Assembly: GCF_030269605.1 (NCBI RefSeq)
Contig: NZ_BSTQ01000018.1
Coordinates: 62,001 to 126,000, forward strand
DNA from: Lentzea sp. NBRC 105346
Lineage (GTDB): Bacteria > Actinomycetota > Actinomycetes > Mycobacteriales > Pseudonocardiaceae
Reading direction: 5' to 3'
DNA length: 64,000 nucleotides
The notes below the pieces were generated by a model. The model was not told the origin of the DNA. It worked only from the letters and a program-made list of their open reading frames with translations, and did not search any database. Positions 1-9,056 of the stretch are shown here, piece after piece. The first letter of the stretch is position 1, and the number at the start of each line of letters is the position of its first letter. A program made the position numbers and the translations under genes.

Positions 1-705
1 CAGCCGGTCCTGATTGGACAGCCGCTGCCCGGCGATCACCTGGACCTGCTTCTGGAACACGTTCAGCAACGCCGGGCCCTTCGGCGGTGACGCCATGTCC
101 GCGCGGTGGAAGTACGCGTCGCCCGCGTGCAGCAACCACTTGTCGTCGCCCTTGACCGCGACGCCGGTGTGGCCGCGGGTGTGCCCGATCAACGGGACCA
201 GCAGGATGTCGTCGGGCAGGCCGGGGATGTCGCGCACCGCCTCGAAGCCGAACCAGGGCTCGCCGGTGGCGGTGTGCGTCGCCCAGTTGTCCACGCCCGC
301 GCGCTGCACGGCCGGGTAGCGCTGCTTCTCGTTGCGGGTGACGGGATTGCGCGCCGCGGTGAGCTCGTCGGCCAGGACGTGCACGGTCGCGTGCGGGAAG
401 TCGCGCAGGCCGCCCGAGTGGTCGAAGTCGAGGTGCGTGAGCACGATGTGCCGCACGTCGGTCAGCTCGTAGCCGAGGTCGACCACCTGGTGCGCGGCCG
501 TCTCCTCCATCGCCAGCCGGGGGCGCATGATCGCGCGCACCGCCCACGGCATGTGCTCGCGCGGCTCGAGCACCTCGTGCGTGCCGAAGCCCGTGTCGAC
601 CAGGACGAGGCCCTGCTCGGTCTCGACCAGCAGCGAGTGACAGACCATCTCGGCACCGAGCAGCAGCGGGCGCATCGTGCCCAGGTTCAGGTGGCGGACC
701 TTCAT
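1..705 (-). CDS. MBL-fold metallo-hydrolase (lactonase-like), C-terminus cut by window edge
   Basis: Predicted metallo-beta-lactamase-fold hydrolase; 235 codons are visible and the C-terminus lies beyond the left edge. The zinc motif THLDFDHSGG is at about residues 88-97, followed by GHTRGHT near 172 and HAGDAYF near 192, the order expected for the HxHxDH/His/Asp ligands. The closest known architecture is that of N-acyl-homoserine-lactonase and glyoxalase-II-like enzymes; the true substrate cannot be read from sequence. The start is the ATG at 703-705 (MKVRHLNLG), divergent from the epimerase gene and only 40 bp from it, so the two promoters must overlap. No signal peptide, so probably cytoplasmic. 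Confidence 0.85.
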   Translation of the reverse strand, partial: MKVRHLNLGTMRPLLLGAEMVCHSLLVETEQGLVLVDTGFGTHEVLEPREHMPWAVRAIMRPRLAMEETAAHQVVDLGYELTDVRHIVLTHLDFDHSGGLRDFPHATVHVLADELTAARNPVTRNEKQRYPAVQRAGVDNWATHTATGEPWFGFEAVRDIPGLPDDILLVPLIGHTRGHTGVAVKGDDKWLLHAGDAYFHRADMASPPKGPALLNVFQKQVQVIAGQRLSNQDRL

Positions 706-745
706 GGGCGCGGATTCTCCCCTGAGACCCGTAGGCTTTCGCAAC

Positions 746-1627
746 ATGTTGGGGATCTCATACGGCGGCTCCAGCGCCGTGATCACGTCCGTCGGCGCCG
801 GCCTGCGGTCCTTCGAGGTCGACGGCGTGCCGTACGTGGAGACATTCGGCCCCGACGAGAAGCCGCCGATGGGCGCGGGCACCGTGCTGGTGCCGTGGCC
901 CAACCGCACCGCGGGCGCGACCTGGTCGTTGTACGGCGCCGAGCAGCATCTCGACGTCACCGAGCCGGCGCGCGGCAACGCCATCCACGGGCTCGTGCGG
1001 CGCCGGTCGTGGGACGTCGTCGAGCACATCGGGTCGCTCCTGGTGCTGGAGACGACCATCGAGCCGCAGCCGGGCTGGCCGATCGCGTTGCACACCACGA
1101 TCAGCTACGCGCTGGACGAGCACGGCCTGACCGTCACGCACGGCGTCAACAACGTCGGCGACGGGCCCACGCCGTTCGGTGTCGGCACCCACCCCTACCC
1201 GCGTGCGGGCCACGCCGAGACCGACGACTGCGAGCTGACGCTGGCCGCGACGACCGTGCTCGACCTCGACGCCGAGCGCATGGTGCCGGCCGGTCCTGCG
1301 CGGCCCGCCGAGGGTGAACTGGACTTCCGTGCGGGCCGGCCGTTGCGCAACGTCCACCTGGACACGCCGTTCGGCGGCTGCGTGCCGGACACCGACGGGC
1401 TCGTGCACCACTTCCTGCGCGGCCCGGCGTCCGGCGTCGAGGTGTGGGCGGACCCGGACTTCCGCTGGGTGCAGGTGTATACCCCGGACGGTTATCCGGG
1501 CCGTGGCCGCGCGGTGGCGATCGAGCCCATGACGTGTCCACCGGACGCCCTCAACTCGGGCACGGACCTGATCCATCTCGCGCCGGGTGAGTCGTGGGGC
1601 GGCCGGTGGGGCATCCGCCCGATCTAG
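746..1627 (+). CDS. aldose 1-epimerase family protein
   Basis: Predicted galactose-mutarotase-fold enzyme (293 aa) interconverting anomers of an aldose. Catalytic-type residues are visible: His in NAIHGL (about residue 80), His in FGVGTHPYPR (about 147) and the late Glu in AIEPMTCPPD (about 259), all in the family's order. Length fits the COG2017 group. I chose ATG 746 (MLGISYGG) because the upstream in-frame ATGs at 677 and 704 lie within or against the divergent MBL gene. The gene converges on the CocE-like hydrolase and their stop codons share a CTAG tetranucleotide (1624-1627). Substrate is unknown. Confidence 0.85.
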   Translation: MLGISYGGSSAVITSVGAGLRSFEVDGVPYVETFGPDEKPPMGAGTVLVPWPNRTAGATWSLYGAEQHLDVTEPARGNAIHGLVRRRSWDVVEHIGSLLVLETTIEPQPGWPIALHTTISYALDEHGLTVTHGVNNVGDGPTPFGVGTHPYPRAGHAETDDCELTLAATTVLDLDAERMVPAGPARPAEGELDFRAGRPLRNVHLDTPFGGCVPDTDGLVHHFLRGPASGVEVWADPDFRWVQVYTPDGYPGRGRAVAIEPMTCPPDALNSGTDLIHLAPGESWGGRWGIRPI

Positions 1628-3387
1628 GGCACCAGCGGCAGGTTCACGTACGAGCCGCGCAGTGACACGGTGATCTCGCCGGACGGGTACGTCGGCCGGT
1701 AGTGCGACCAGTCGACGTTGTTGTTGCCGGCGATCACGATGCCGATGCGGTGGCCCTGCTTGAACACGTAGTCCTGTGGCTGCAGCCGCCACGTGATCGT
1801 CTCCGTGCGCCCCGGCTCGAGCGGCACGGCGAAGCTCAGCGAGAACCGGTGGGCGGCGTCGATCGTGCCGCGCGAGACGACGTGCAGCGGCGCGGCCCGC
1901 GTGACGCGCTCGTAGGCCTGGTAGCAGCCGGTGTCCGGAGCCAGGCCCTCGCCGAAGCAGTTCTCCTTGCCGGGAATCGGCCGCAGGTCCGAGTCCTCGG
2001 TCTCGGAGCGGGTGTCCGCGCCGTAGTCGACCAGCAGCGCGCTGATCGGCGTGTTCGGCACGTCGGCCGAGACGCGCAGTGTGATCGACGGCGTGCCGCT
2101 CAGCCGCGTGTCCTTCGCGAGCGGTTCGGTGATGTACCGCAGGCGGTGGCCGTCGCTCGCGTCGCCGGCGAGCTCGGTCTGCGACAGCGTGGGCGCGTCG
2201 GTGAACGACTGCGGCCCGGTCGCGTAGTCACCGAGGTTGATCTTGCGCGACTTGGTCGGCGCGGGCCAGACCGCGTCCTTCTCCCACACACCGGGGAAGC
2301 GTTCGACCTCGACCGCGGGCTCGCGCATGATGCCGGTGTCGACGCCCTTCAACCACTGGTCGAACCAGCGGTGCACGGTCGGCAGGAACTCGGCCGGGCG
2401 AAAGCTCTGTGGGCTGGTGTGCTGCGTCTGGGCGAGCCACAGCTTGCGTGGGGCCCGCAGGTTCTCCCACCACTTCGCGAGGTGGCTGACGGTGACGTTC
2501 GTGTCGTTGAGCCCGTGGATCGCGAAGACGCTCGCCTTCACCTTCCACGCGTCGTCGACGAAGTTCCGCCGGTCCCAGAAGGCGTTGTAGTCGGCCGTGG
2601 TGTCGGCCTGCTTCCGCAGCTCCGCGAGCTCGTCGGCGCATTTTTCGTTACGCAGCAGGCTCCCGCCCGCCAGCATGCCGGGGTGGTCGTCGAACCGGCG
2701 CAGGCCGTTGACGCGCGTGTAGTCGTACCAGCTGGAGATGGCCGCGACCGGGACGATCGTCTTGAGGTTCGGCACGTTCGTGGTGGCGACCTGGTTGGCG
2801 AGCGTGCCGTCCCAGGACTTGCCGAACATGCCGACGTCGCCGGTGGTCCACTCGGGTTTGATCTCCGTGCCGTCGCGGCCGTACGCCTTGGCGCGCCCGC
2901 CGAGCCAGTCGATCACGGCCTTGGCGGCCTGCACCTCGTTCGGGCCGCCGATGTCGATGCAGCCCTCGGAGAACCGCGTGCCGGGCATGTCCGCGACCAC
3001 GACCGCGTACCCGCGGGGCACGAAGTAGTTGTCGTACATGTACGGGAAGAAGTCCGGGTGGCCGTCGTCCTCGAGGTCCTTGATCCACCCGTCGCCCGGC
3101 CGCAGGACGTCCGTGCTCAGCACCGTCGGCTTGTCCGGCGCGTTGTACGGGGACATGCCCATCAGCACCGGGACCTTGTGGGCCGTGCGGGGCCGGATGA
3201 TGTCGGTGACGATGCGGTCCCTGCGGCCGTCGCCGTCACCGTCGATCGCGGACTCCACGTAGACCGTCTCGCGGATCGCGTCCGCGTACGTCGGCTGGTT
3301 CGGCTCCGCTTGGGCGGGTGGCGCCAGGGCGAGGAGCAGCAGCGCTGGTAGTAGTGCCTTCACAAGGACCGATGGTCGCGCTCTCAC
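1624..3387 (-). CDS. secreted CocE/NonD (Xaa-Pro dipeptidyl-peptidase S15) family hydrolase
   Basis: 587-aa alpha/beta hydrolase with a Sec signal peptide (hydrophobic ~10-25, cleavage after PPAQA). The nucleophile is Ser in FGKSWDGT (about residue 190), with the acid Asp in HGLNDT (about 294) and His in QTQHTS (about 323). The C-terminal ~200 residues form the beta-rich jelly-roll typical of S15/CocE proteins. Family members cleave Xaa-Pro dipeptides or acyl esters outside the cell; which applies here is open. The start is GTG 3387 without an obvious ribosome-binding site. It is convergent with the epimerase gene and divergent from the amidohydrolase. Confidence 0.88.
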   Translation of the reverse strand: MRARPSVLVKALLPALLLLALAPPAQAEPNQPTYADAIRETVYVESAIDGDGDGRRDRIVTDIIRPRTAHKVPVLMGMSPYNAPDKPTVLSTDVLRPGDGWIKDLEDDGHPDFFPYMYDNYFVPRGYAVVVADMPGTRFSEGCIDIGGPNEVQAAKAVIDWLGGRAKAYGRDGTEIKPEWTTGDVGMFGKSWDGTLANQVATTNVPNLKTIVPVAAISSWYDYTRVNGLRRFDDHPGMLAGGSLLRNEKCADELAELRKQADTTADYNAFWDRRNFVDDAWKVKASVFAIHGLNDTNVTVSHLAKWWENLRAPRKLWLAQTQHTSPQSFRPAEFLPTVHRWFDQWLKGVDTGIMREPAVEVERFPGVWEKDAVWPAPTKSRKINLGDYATGPQSFTDAPTLSQTELAGDASDGHRLRYITEPLAKDTRLSGTPSITLRVSADVPNTPISALLVDYGADTRSETEDSDLRPIPGKENCFGEGLAPDTGCYQAYERVTRAAPLHVVSRGTIDAAHRFSLSFAVPLEPGRTETITWRLQPQDYVFKQGHRIGIVIAGNNNVDWSHYRPTYPSGEITVSLRGSYVNLPLVP

Positions 3388-3475
3388 CGGTCACTTTGGA
3401 CTATTCGACGATATCGAGACGGTGAGATTTTCTTTCGGTTGTGGACGTTGGATGCTGTCTGTTCGGCGGCTCTTT

Positions 3476-3490
3476 GTTAGCGTCGCTAAC
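3476..3490. promoter_or_regulatory. 7-bp-arm palindrome abutting the amidohydrolase start (putative operator)
   Basis: GTTAGCG-T-CGCTAAC is a perfect inverted repeat ending one base before the ATG at 3492. No Shine-Dalgarno is visible there, so the transcript may be leaderless and a bound repressor would block both transcription and initiation. The cognate regulator is not identified. Confidence 0.5.
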
Positions 3491-3491
3491 C

Positions 3492-4703
3492 ATGGACATC
3501 GCGATCACAGGCGGGTACGTCGTCCCGGTCGACGGCGACCCCATCGACGGCGGCACCGTGCTCATCCAGGACGGCAAGATCGTGGCCGTCGGCCCCTCCT
3601 CGTCGGTCGACGTGCCCGAGGGCGTGCGCGTCGTGGACGCGGACGGGTCGTGGGTGCTGCCCGGCTTCGTCGAGGCGCACGGTCACCTGGGCGTGCACGA
3701 GGAGGCCGAGGGCTGGGCCGGCCAGGACACCAACGAGATGACCGACCCGCTCGGCGCCCGCATGCGCGCGCTGGACGCGATCAACCCGGCCGACCTGGGC
3801 TTCCTCGACGCCCTGTCCGGTGGCGTCACGTCGGTCGTGATCAAGCCCGGCTCCGGCAACCCGATCGGCGGCCAGACCGTGGCGGTGAAGTGCTGGGGCC
3901 GCACCGTGGACGAGATGCTGATGCGTGAGCCGGTCAGCGTGAAGTCCGCGCTGGGCGAGAACCCCAAGCGCGTGTACGGCGACCAGAAGAAGCTTCCGTC
4001 GACCCGTCAGGGTGTCGCGGCTGTCATCCGGGACGCGTTGACGAAGGCGCAGGACTACAAGGCCCGCCGGGACGAGGCGCGGCGCGACGGGAAAGCGTTC
4101 GAGCGGGACAACGCGCTGGAGGTGCTGGTTCGGGTGCTCGATGGTGAGCTGCCTTGGTGTCAGCACGCGCACCGGGCGGACGACATCGCCACCGCTATCC
4201 GGCTGTCCGAGGAATTCGGATACAAGCTGATCCTCAACCACGGGACTGAGGCGCACCTCATTGCCGATGTTGTTGCGGCCAAGGGGATTCCGGTCATCAT
4301 CGGACCGCTGTTCACCACTCGGTCCAAAGTGGAGCTTCGGCAGCGGTCTTTGCGCAACCCCGGGATTCTGGCGCGGGCCGGGGTGGAGCTGGCGATTACG
4401 ACGGACCACCCGGTCATCCCGATCCACTTCCTGGTGCACCAGGCGACCCTGGCCGTGAAGGAAGGGCTGGACACCGAGACCGCGCTGAAGTCGATCACGA
4501 CCAACCCCGCGCGGATCATGGGGCTGGACGACCGGGTGGGCGCGTTGAAGCCCGGTCTCGACGGTGACGTCGTGATCTGGTCCGGGGACCCGCTGGACGT
4601 GATGAGCCGCGCCGAGCACGTGTTCATCGAGGGCCGCGAGGTCTACAGCTACGACGCCGCACGCGGCGAAGGGGTCGTGACGGACCCCTTCTACCGCGAG
4701 TGA
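3492..4703 (+). CDS. amidohydrolase (imidazolonepropionase-like) family protein
   Basis: 403-aa metal-dependent amidohydrolase. The N-terminal beta-sandwich (residues 1-50) leads to the HxH metal motif in VEAHGHLG (about 60-64). Further His ligands are seen in WCQHAHRAD and ILNHGTEAH, and the catalytic Asp in ITTDHPV. The C-terminal TTNPARIMGLDDRVG segment is standard for the superfamily. Related proteins hydrolyse imidazolonepropionate or cyclic amides/peptides; substrate is not determinable. The ATG at 3492 is chosen because the domain begins at once (MDIAITGGYV) and a palindrome sits directly upstream. Only 1 bp separates its stop from that of the acyl-CoA dehydrogenase gene. Confidence 0.88.
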   Translation: MDIAITGGYVVPVDGDPIDGGTVLIQDGKIVAVGPSSSVDVPEGVRVVDADGSWVLPGFVEAHGHLGVHEEAEGWAGQDTNEMTDPLGARMRALDAINPADLGFLDALSGGVTSVVIKPGSGNPIGGQTVAVKCWGRTVDEMLMREPVSVKSALGENPKRVYGDQKKLPSTRQGVAAVIRDALTKAQDYKARRDEARRDGKAFERDNALEVLVRVLDGELPWCQHAHRADDIATAIRLSEEFGYKLILNHGTEAHLIADVVAAKGIPVIIGPLFTTRSKVELRQRSLRNPGILARAGVELAITTDHPVIPIHFLVHQATLAVKEGLDTETALKSITTNPARIMGLDDRVGALKPGLDGDVVIWSGDPLDVMSRAEHVFIEGREVYSYDAARGEGVVTDPFYRE

Positions 4704-4704
4704 G

Positions 4705-5847
4705 TCACTTCCGCAGCGAGCGGCCGATCACCAGGCGCTGGATCTGGTTCGTGCCCTCGAAGATCTGCAGCACCTTGGCCTCCCGCATGTACCGCTCCAC
4801 CGGGAAGTCACGGGTGTAGCCCGCGCCGCCGAGCACCTGCACGGCGTCCGTGGTCACCTTCATCGCCGCGTCGGTCGCGACCAGCTTCGCGACCGACGCC
4901 GCGCGCTGGAACGGCAGGCCGCGGTCCCGCCGGCGGGCGGCCGCGATGTACGTGGCACGGGCGGACTCGACCGCCGCGGCCATGTCGGCCAGCAGGAACT
5001 CCAGGCCCTGGAAGTCGATGATCGCCTTGCCGAACTGGTTGCGGGTCTTGGCGTACGCGACGGCCTCGTCCAGCGCGGCCTGGGCCAGGCCGACGGCACA
5101 CGCGGCGATGCCGAGCCGTCCGGAGTCCAGTGCCGAGAGGGCGATCTTGAGCCCGTCACCCTCCGCGCCGATCAGGCGGTCGCCGGAGATCCGCACGTTG
5201 TCGTAGGTCAGCCCGGCCGTGATCGAGCCGGTGAGGCCCATCTTGCGTTCGGCGGGCAGCGCCGAGAAACCGTCGGCGGCACCGGGTGCCAGGAAGCAGC
5301 TGATGCCGCGGCCACCGTCGGGCGAGGTGCGGGCCATCAACGTGTAGAAGTCTGCGACACCGCCGTGCGTGATCCACGCCTTGGTGCCGGTGACGACGTA
5401 GTCGGAGCCGTCGCGCACGGCACGGGTGGACAGCGCGGCCGCGTCGGAGCCCGCCTGCGACTCGGACAGGGCGTAGCCGCCGAGTAGCTCGCCGTCCAGC
5501 AGCTCGGGCAGCCAGCGGTCCTTCTGCTCGGCCGTGCCGAACGTGGCCAGGCCGTAGCACGACATGACGTGCACGGAGGTGCCGACCGCGACCGACATCC
5601 ACGCCGAGGCGATCTCCTCCAGCGCCTGCAGGTAGACCTCGTAGGGCTGCTCGCCGCCGCCGTACTGCTCGGGATACGGCAGGCCCAGCAGGCCGCTCTT
5701 GCCCAGCAGGTGGAACATCTCGCGCGGGAAGCGGCCCTCCTCCTCGTAGGAGGCGGCACGCGGCGCGAGTTCGTCGCGGGCGATCTCCCTGACCAGCGCG
5801 ATCAGGTCCTCGGACTCGGTTGTGGGAAGCAGCCGCTCGGCGGGCAT
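4705..5847 (-). CDS. acyl-CoA dehydrogenase
   Basis: 380-aa flavoenzyme catalysing FAD-dependent alpha,beta-dehydrogenation of an acyl-CoA thioester. All three family domains are present: N-terminal helical, a middle beta domain with YALSESQAGSD and WITHGG, and a C-terminal helical bundle with QVLGGAGYTRDFPVER. The catalytic Glu is in LQIFEGTNQIQR near the C-terminus, the short-/medium-chain position. It is transcribed away from a TetR gene across an 84-bp gap holding a strong inverted-repeat operator, so it is very probably controlled by that repressor, as in many fatty-acid catabolic units. Chain-length preference is unknown. Confidence 0.93.
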   Translation of the reverse strand: MPAERLLPTTESEDLIALVREIARDELAPRAASYEEEGRFPREMFHLLGKSGLLGLPYPEQYGGGEQPYEVYLQALEEIASAWMSVAVGTSVHVMSCYGLATFGTAEQKDRWLPELLDGELLGGYALSESQAGSDAAALSTRAVRDGSDYVVTGTKAWITHGGVADFYTLMARTSPDGGRGISCFLAPGAADGFSALPAERKMGLTGSITAGLTYDNVRISGDRLIGAEGDGLKIALSALDSGRLGIAACAVGLAQAALDEAVAYAKTRNQFGKAIIDFQGLEFLLADMAAAVESARATYIAAARRRDRGLPFQRAASVAKLVATDAAMKVTTDAVQVLGGAGYTRDFPVERYMREAKVLQIFEGTNQIQRLVIGRSLRK

Positions 5848-5862
5848 CGTCGACCTCCGGTG

Positions 5863-5902
5863 AGTACTGTCAACAGTACTGTAGGACGTACCAGAGTACT
5901 GT
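5863..5902. promoter_or_regulatory. TetR operator cluster, three AGTACTGT half-sites
   Basis: AGTACTGT-CA-ACAGTACT (5863-5880) is a perfect 8-bp-arm inverted repeat, and a third AGTACTGT copy sits at 5895-5902. It lies between the divergent acyl-CoA dehydrogenase (start 5847) and tetR (start 5932), the usual place for a self-regulating TetR operator. Confidence 0.75.
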
Positions 5903-5931
5903 TTCCACTAGATGTGGCAGGGTCGTCACTC

Positions 5932-6531
5932 ATGACGAGGTCACTCACGGCTCGGCAGGCCGAGCTGCTCGGCCGGCTGGAGGCGTTGTTCCTCGCCGAG
6001 GGCTTCGGTCACTTCACGCTCGACGACCTCGCGGCGCGGCTGCACTGCTCCAAGTCGACGCTCTACGCGCTCGCGGGCAGCAAGGAACAGCTGGCCGTCA
6101 AGGTCGTCGGCCGGTACTTCAAAGGTGCCGCCGAACGCATTGAGGAACGCATCGCACCCCTCTCCGACGTGCGCAAACGCGTCGGCAGCTACCTGGCGGG
6201 CGCGGCCGAGGAGCTGCGCAAGGCGAGCGAGCGGTTCATCCGGGACGTCGCGGACTTCCCGCCTACGCGGGCGACGTACGAGCGCAACGCGCGGGCGGCG
6301 GCCGATCGCATCCGGGAGTTCATCCAGGACGGCGTGAAGCAGGGCGTGTTCCGCGAGGTGCACGCGACGCTGTTCGCCGAGATGGCCGGGCTGCTCATCG
6401 AGAGCATCCAGACCGGTGTCCTCACGAAACGGGCGGGTGTTTCCGACGCCGAGGCGTTCACCGCGCTGGGGGAGCTGTTGTTGGATGGGCTCCAGAGAGA
6501 TAGCCAGAGAGAGCTAAGGGGTCGGGCGTGA
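5932..6531 (+). CDS. TetR family transcriptional regulator
   Basis: 199-aa regulator. The N-terminal helix-turn-helix is clear (LDDLAARLHCSKSTLYALAG, about residues 30-49) and is followed by a helical ligand-binding domain. The ATG at 5932 gives a normal-length TetR; upstream in-frame codons would run through the operator cluster and into the divergent gene. Its stop overlaps the GTG of the sugar kinase (GTGA), so the two are translationally coupled. It likely represses itself, the kinase and the divergent acyl-CoA dehydrogenase; an acyl-CoA-type ligand is an inference from that neighbour. Confidence 0.88.
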   Translation: MTRSLTARQAELLGRLEALFLAEGFGHFTLDDLAARLHCSKSTLYALAGSKEQLAVKVVGRYFKGAAERIEERIAPLSDVRKRVGSYLAGAAEELRKASERFIRDVADFPPTRATYERNARAAADRIREFIQDGVKQGVFREVHATLFAEMAGLLIESIQTGVLTKRAGVSDAEAFTALGELLLDGLQRDSQRELRGRA

Positions 6532-7454
6532 TCGTGGTGGCTGGTGAGGCACTGGTCGACCTGGTGCCGGTGACCGACGGCGAGCTGGCGGACCTGGCGC
6601 CGCGCCTCGGCGGCGGGCCGTACAACGTGGCCGTGGCCGCGGGCCGGCTCGAGGCGCCGGTGAGCTTCCTCAGCCGGGTCTCCACCGACCTGTTCGGCGA
6701 GAAGCTCGTCGAACGGCTGCACGCGTCCGGCGTCTCCACCGATCTGGTCCAACGTGGACCGGAGCCGACCACGCTGGCCGTGGTCGGGCTTGCCGACGAC
6801 GGGTCGGCGCGCTACTCGTTCTACACCGAGGGCACCGCGGACCGGCTCGTCGACGATCCGGGCCCGCTGCCCGAGGGCACGAGGGCGGTGTCGTTCGGCA
6901 CGCTCTCGCTCGTGCTCGAGCCGGGCGCGACGACGTACGAGAACGTGCTGTGCCGCGAGGCCGAGCGCGGGGTGCTGACCGTCCTCGACCCGAACATCCG
7001 GGCCGGGCTCATCCCGGACCCGGACGCCTACCGCCGGCGGTTCCGGGCGTGGCTGCCGGATGTCGGGCTGCTGAAGGTCTCCGTCGAGGACGCGAAGTGG
7101 CTCGCCGAGGACGGCGACGTGATCGAGATCGCAGGGGAGTGGCTGCGGCAGGGACCGGCGGCCGTGGTGCTCACCAAGGGCGGCGACGGGCTGGCCGTGC
7201 TGACCCCCGAGGGCCTCACCGAAGTGCCGCCGACGAAGGTCGACGTCGTCGACACGATCGGCGCCGGTGACACGGTGCAGGGCGCCCTGCTGGCGTGGCT
7301 GCACCACCACGACGCGCTGTCGATCGAGAAAGTACGTGCACTCACAACAAATGAATGGACGCGGGCATTGACCTACGCGGGCGCCGCGGCCGCGATCACG
7401 TGTTCCCGGGCGGGTGCCGAACCGCCCTTTGCGAGCGAACTCACCGTCGACTGA
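6528..7454 (+). CDS. PfkB family carbohydrate kinase (fructokinase-like)
   Basis: 308-aa ribokinase/PfkB-fold kinase that phosphorylates a sugar with ATP. The N-terminal signature GGGPYNVAVAAGRL (about residues 27-40) and the C-terminal DTIGAGDTVQGALL signature with the catalytic Asp (about 243-256) are both intact. The start is GTG 6528, overlapping the tetR stop by 4 nt. Fructokinases are the nearest relatives, but the sugar is not proven. Pairing with a TetR and an acyl-CoA dehydrogenase is unusual and does not itself suggest a substrate. Confidence 0.88.
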   Translation: MIVVAGEALVDLVPVTDGELADLAPRLGGGPYNVAVAAGRLEAPVSFLSRVSTDLFGEKLVERLHASGVSTDLVQRGPEPTTLAVVGLADDGSARYSFYTEGTADRLVDDPGPLPEGTRAVSFGTLSLVLEPGATTYENVLCREAERGVLTVLDPNIRAGLIPDPDAYRRRFRAWLPDVGLLKVSVEDAKWLAEDGDVIEIAGEWLRQGPAAVVLTKGGDGLAVLTPEGLTEVPPTKVDVVDTIGAGDTVQGALLAWLHHHDALSIEKVRALTTNEWTRALTYAGAAAAITCSRAGAEPPFASELTVD

Positions 7455-7608
7455 GGTGGATAAACGTGAAGAACGGACTACCGTGAGGTAGCACGCTAGA
7501 CACCGCGCATTCAGATGTGATGCCGGTCCCATCTCACAGAATCGGTTCACGCCGTGGCTGCGAGGCGGGCTTGCCGCCGACTAGCGTGGGAGAACTGACT
7601 GGATCCCA

Positions 7609-7657
7609 ACGGGGTGGTCCGACGAGATCGGCTGAACAAGCTGGCCAGCCACCCCGT
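7609..7657 (+). promoter_or_regulatory. leader hairpin upstream of citrate synthase
   Basis: The 225-bp gap before gltA contains ACGGGGTGG (7609-7617) and its exact complement CCACCCCGT (7649-7657), which could pair in the mRNA leader just before the AGAGGGA ribosome-binding site (about 7667-7673). No known riboswitch is recognised. Its role is speculative. Confidence 0.3.
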
Positions 7658-7679
7658 CCGAGCGTTGAGAGGGACTTGA

Positions 7680-8993
<1,314 letters not shown>

Positions 8994-9007
8994 CGTTCGT
9001 TTTCCGC

Positions 9008-9036
9008 GAAGCGCGCCCGTTCTGCGGGCGCGCTTC
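9008..9036 (+). terminator. intrinsic terminator of gltA
   Basis: Perfect 12-bp stem GAAGCGCGCCCG / CGGGCGCGCTTC with a 5-nt loop, followed by GTGCTTTG. Confidence 0.85.
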
Positions 9037-9056
9037 GTGCTTTGTAGGTTCATTTC

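Noticed and set aside
106..1317. Long open frames antisense to or out of frame with the MBL and epimerase genes
   Set aside because: Arg/His/Val-rich translations typical of frame shadows in GC-rich DNA; they overlap well-supported genes and show no domain.
7455..7679. Riboswitch in the gltA leader
   Set aside because: A weak hairpin can be drawn but no known aptamer consensus was recognised.
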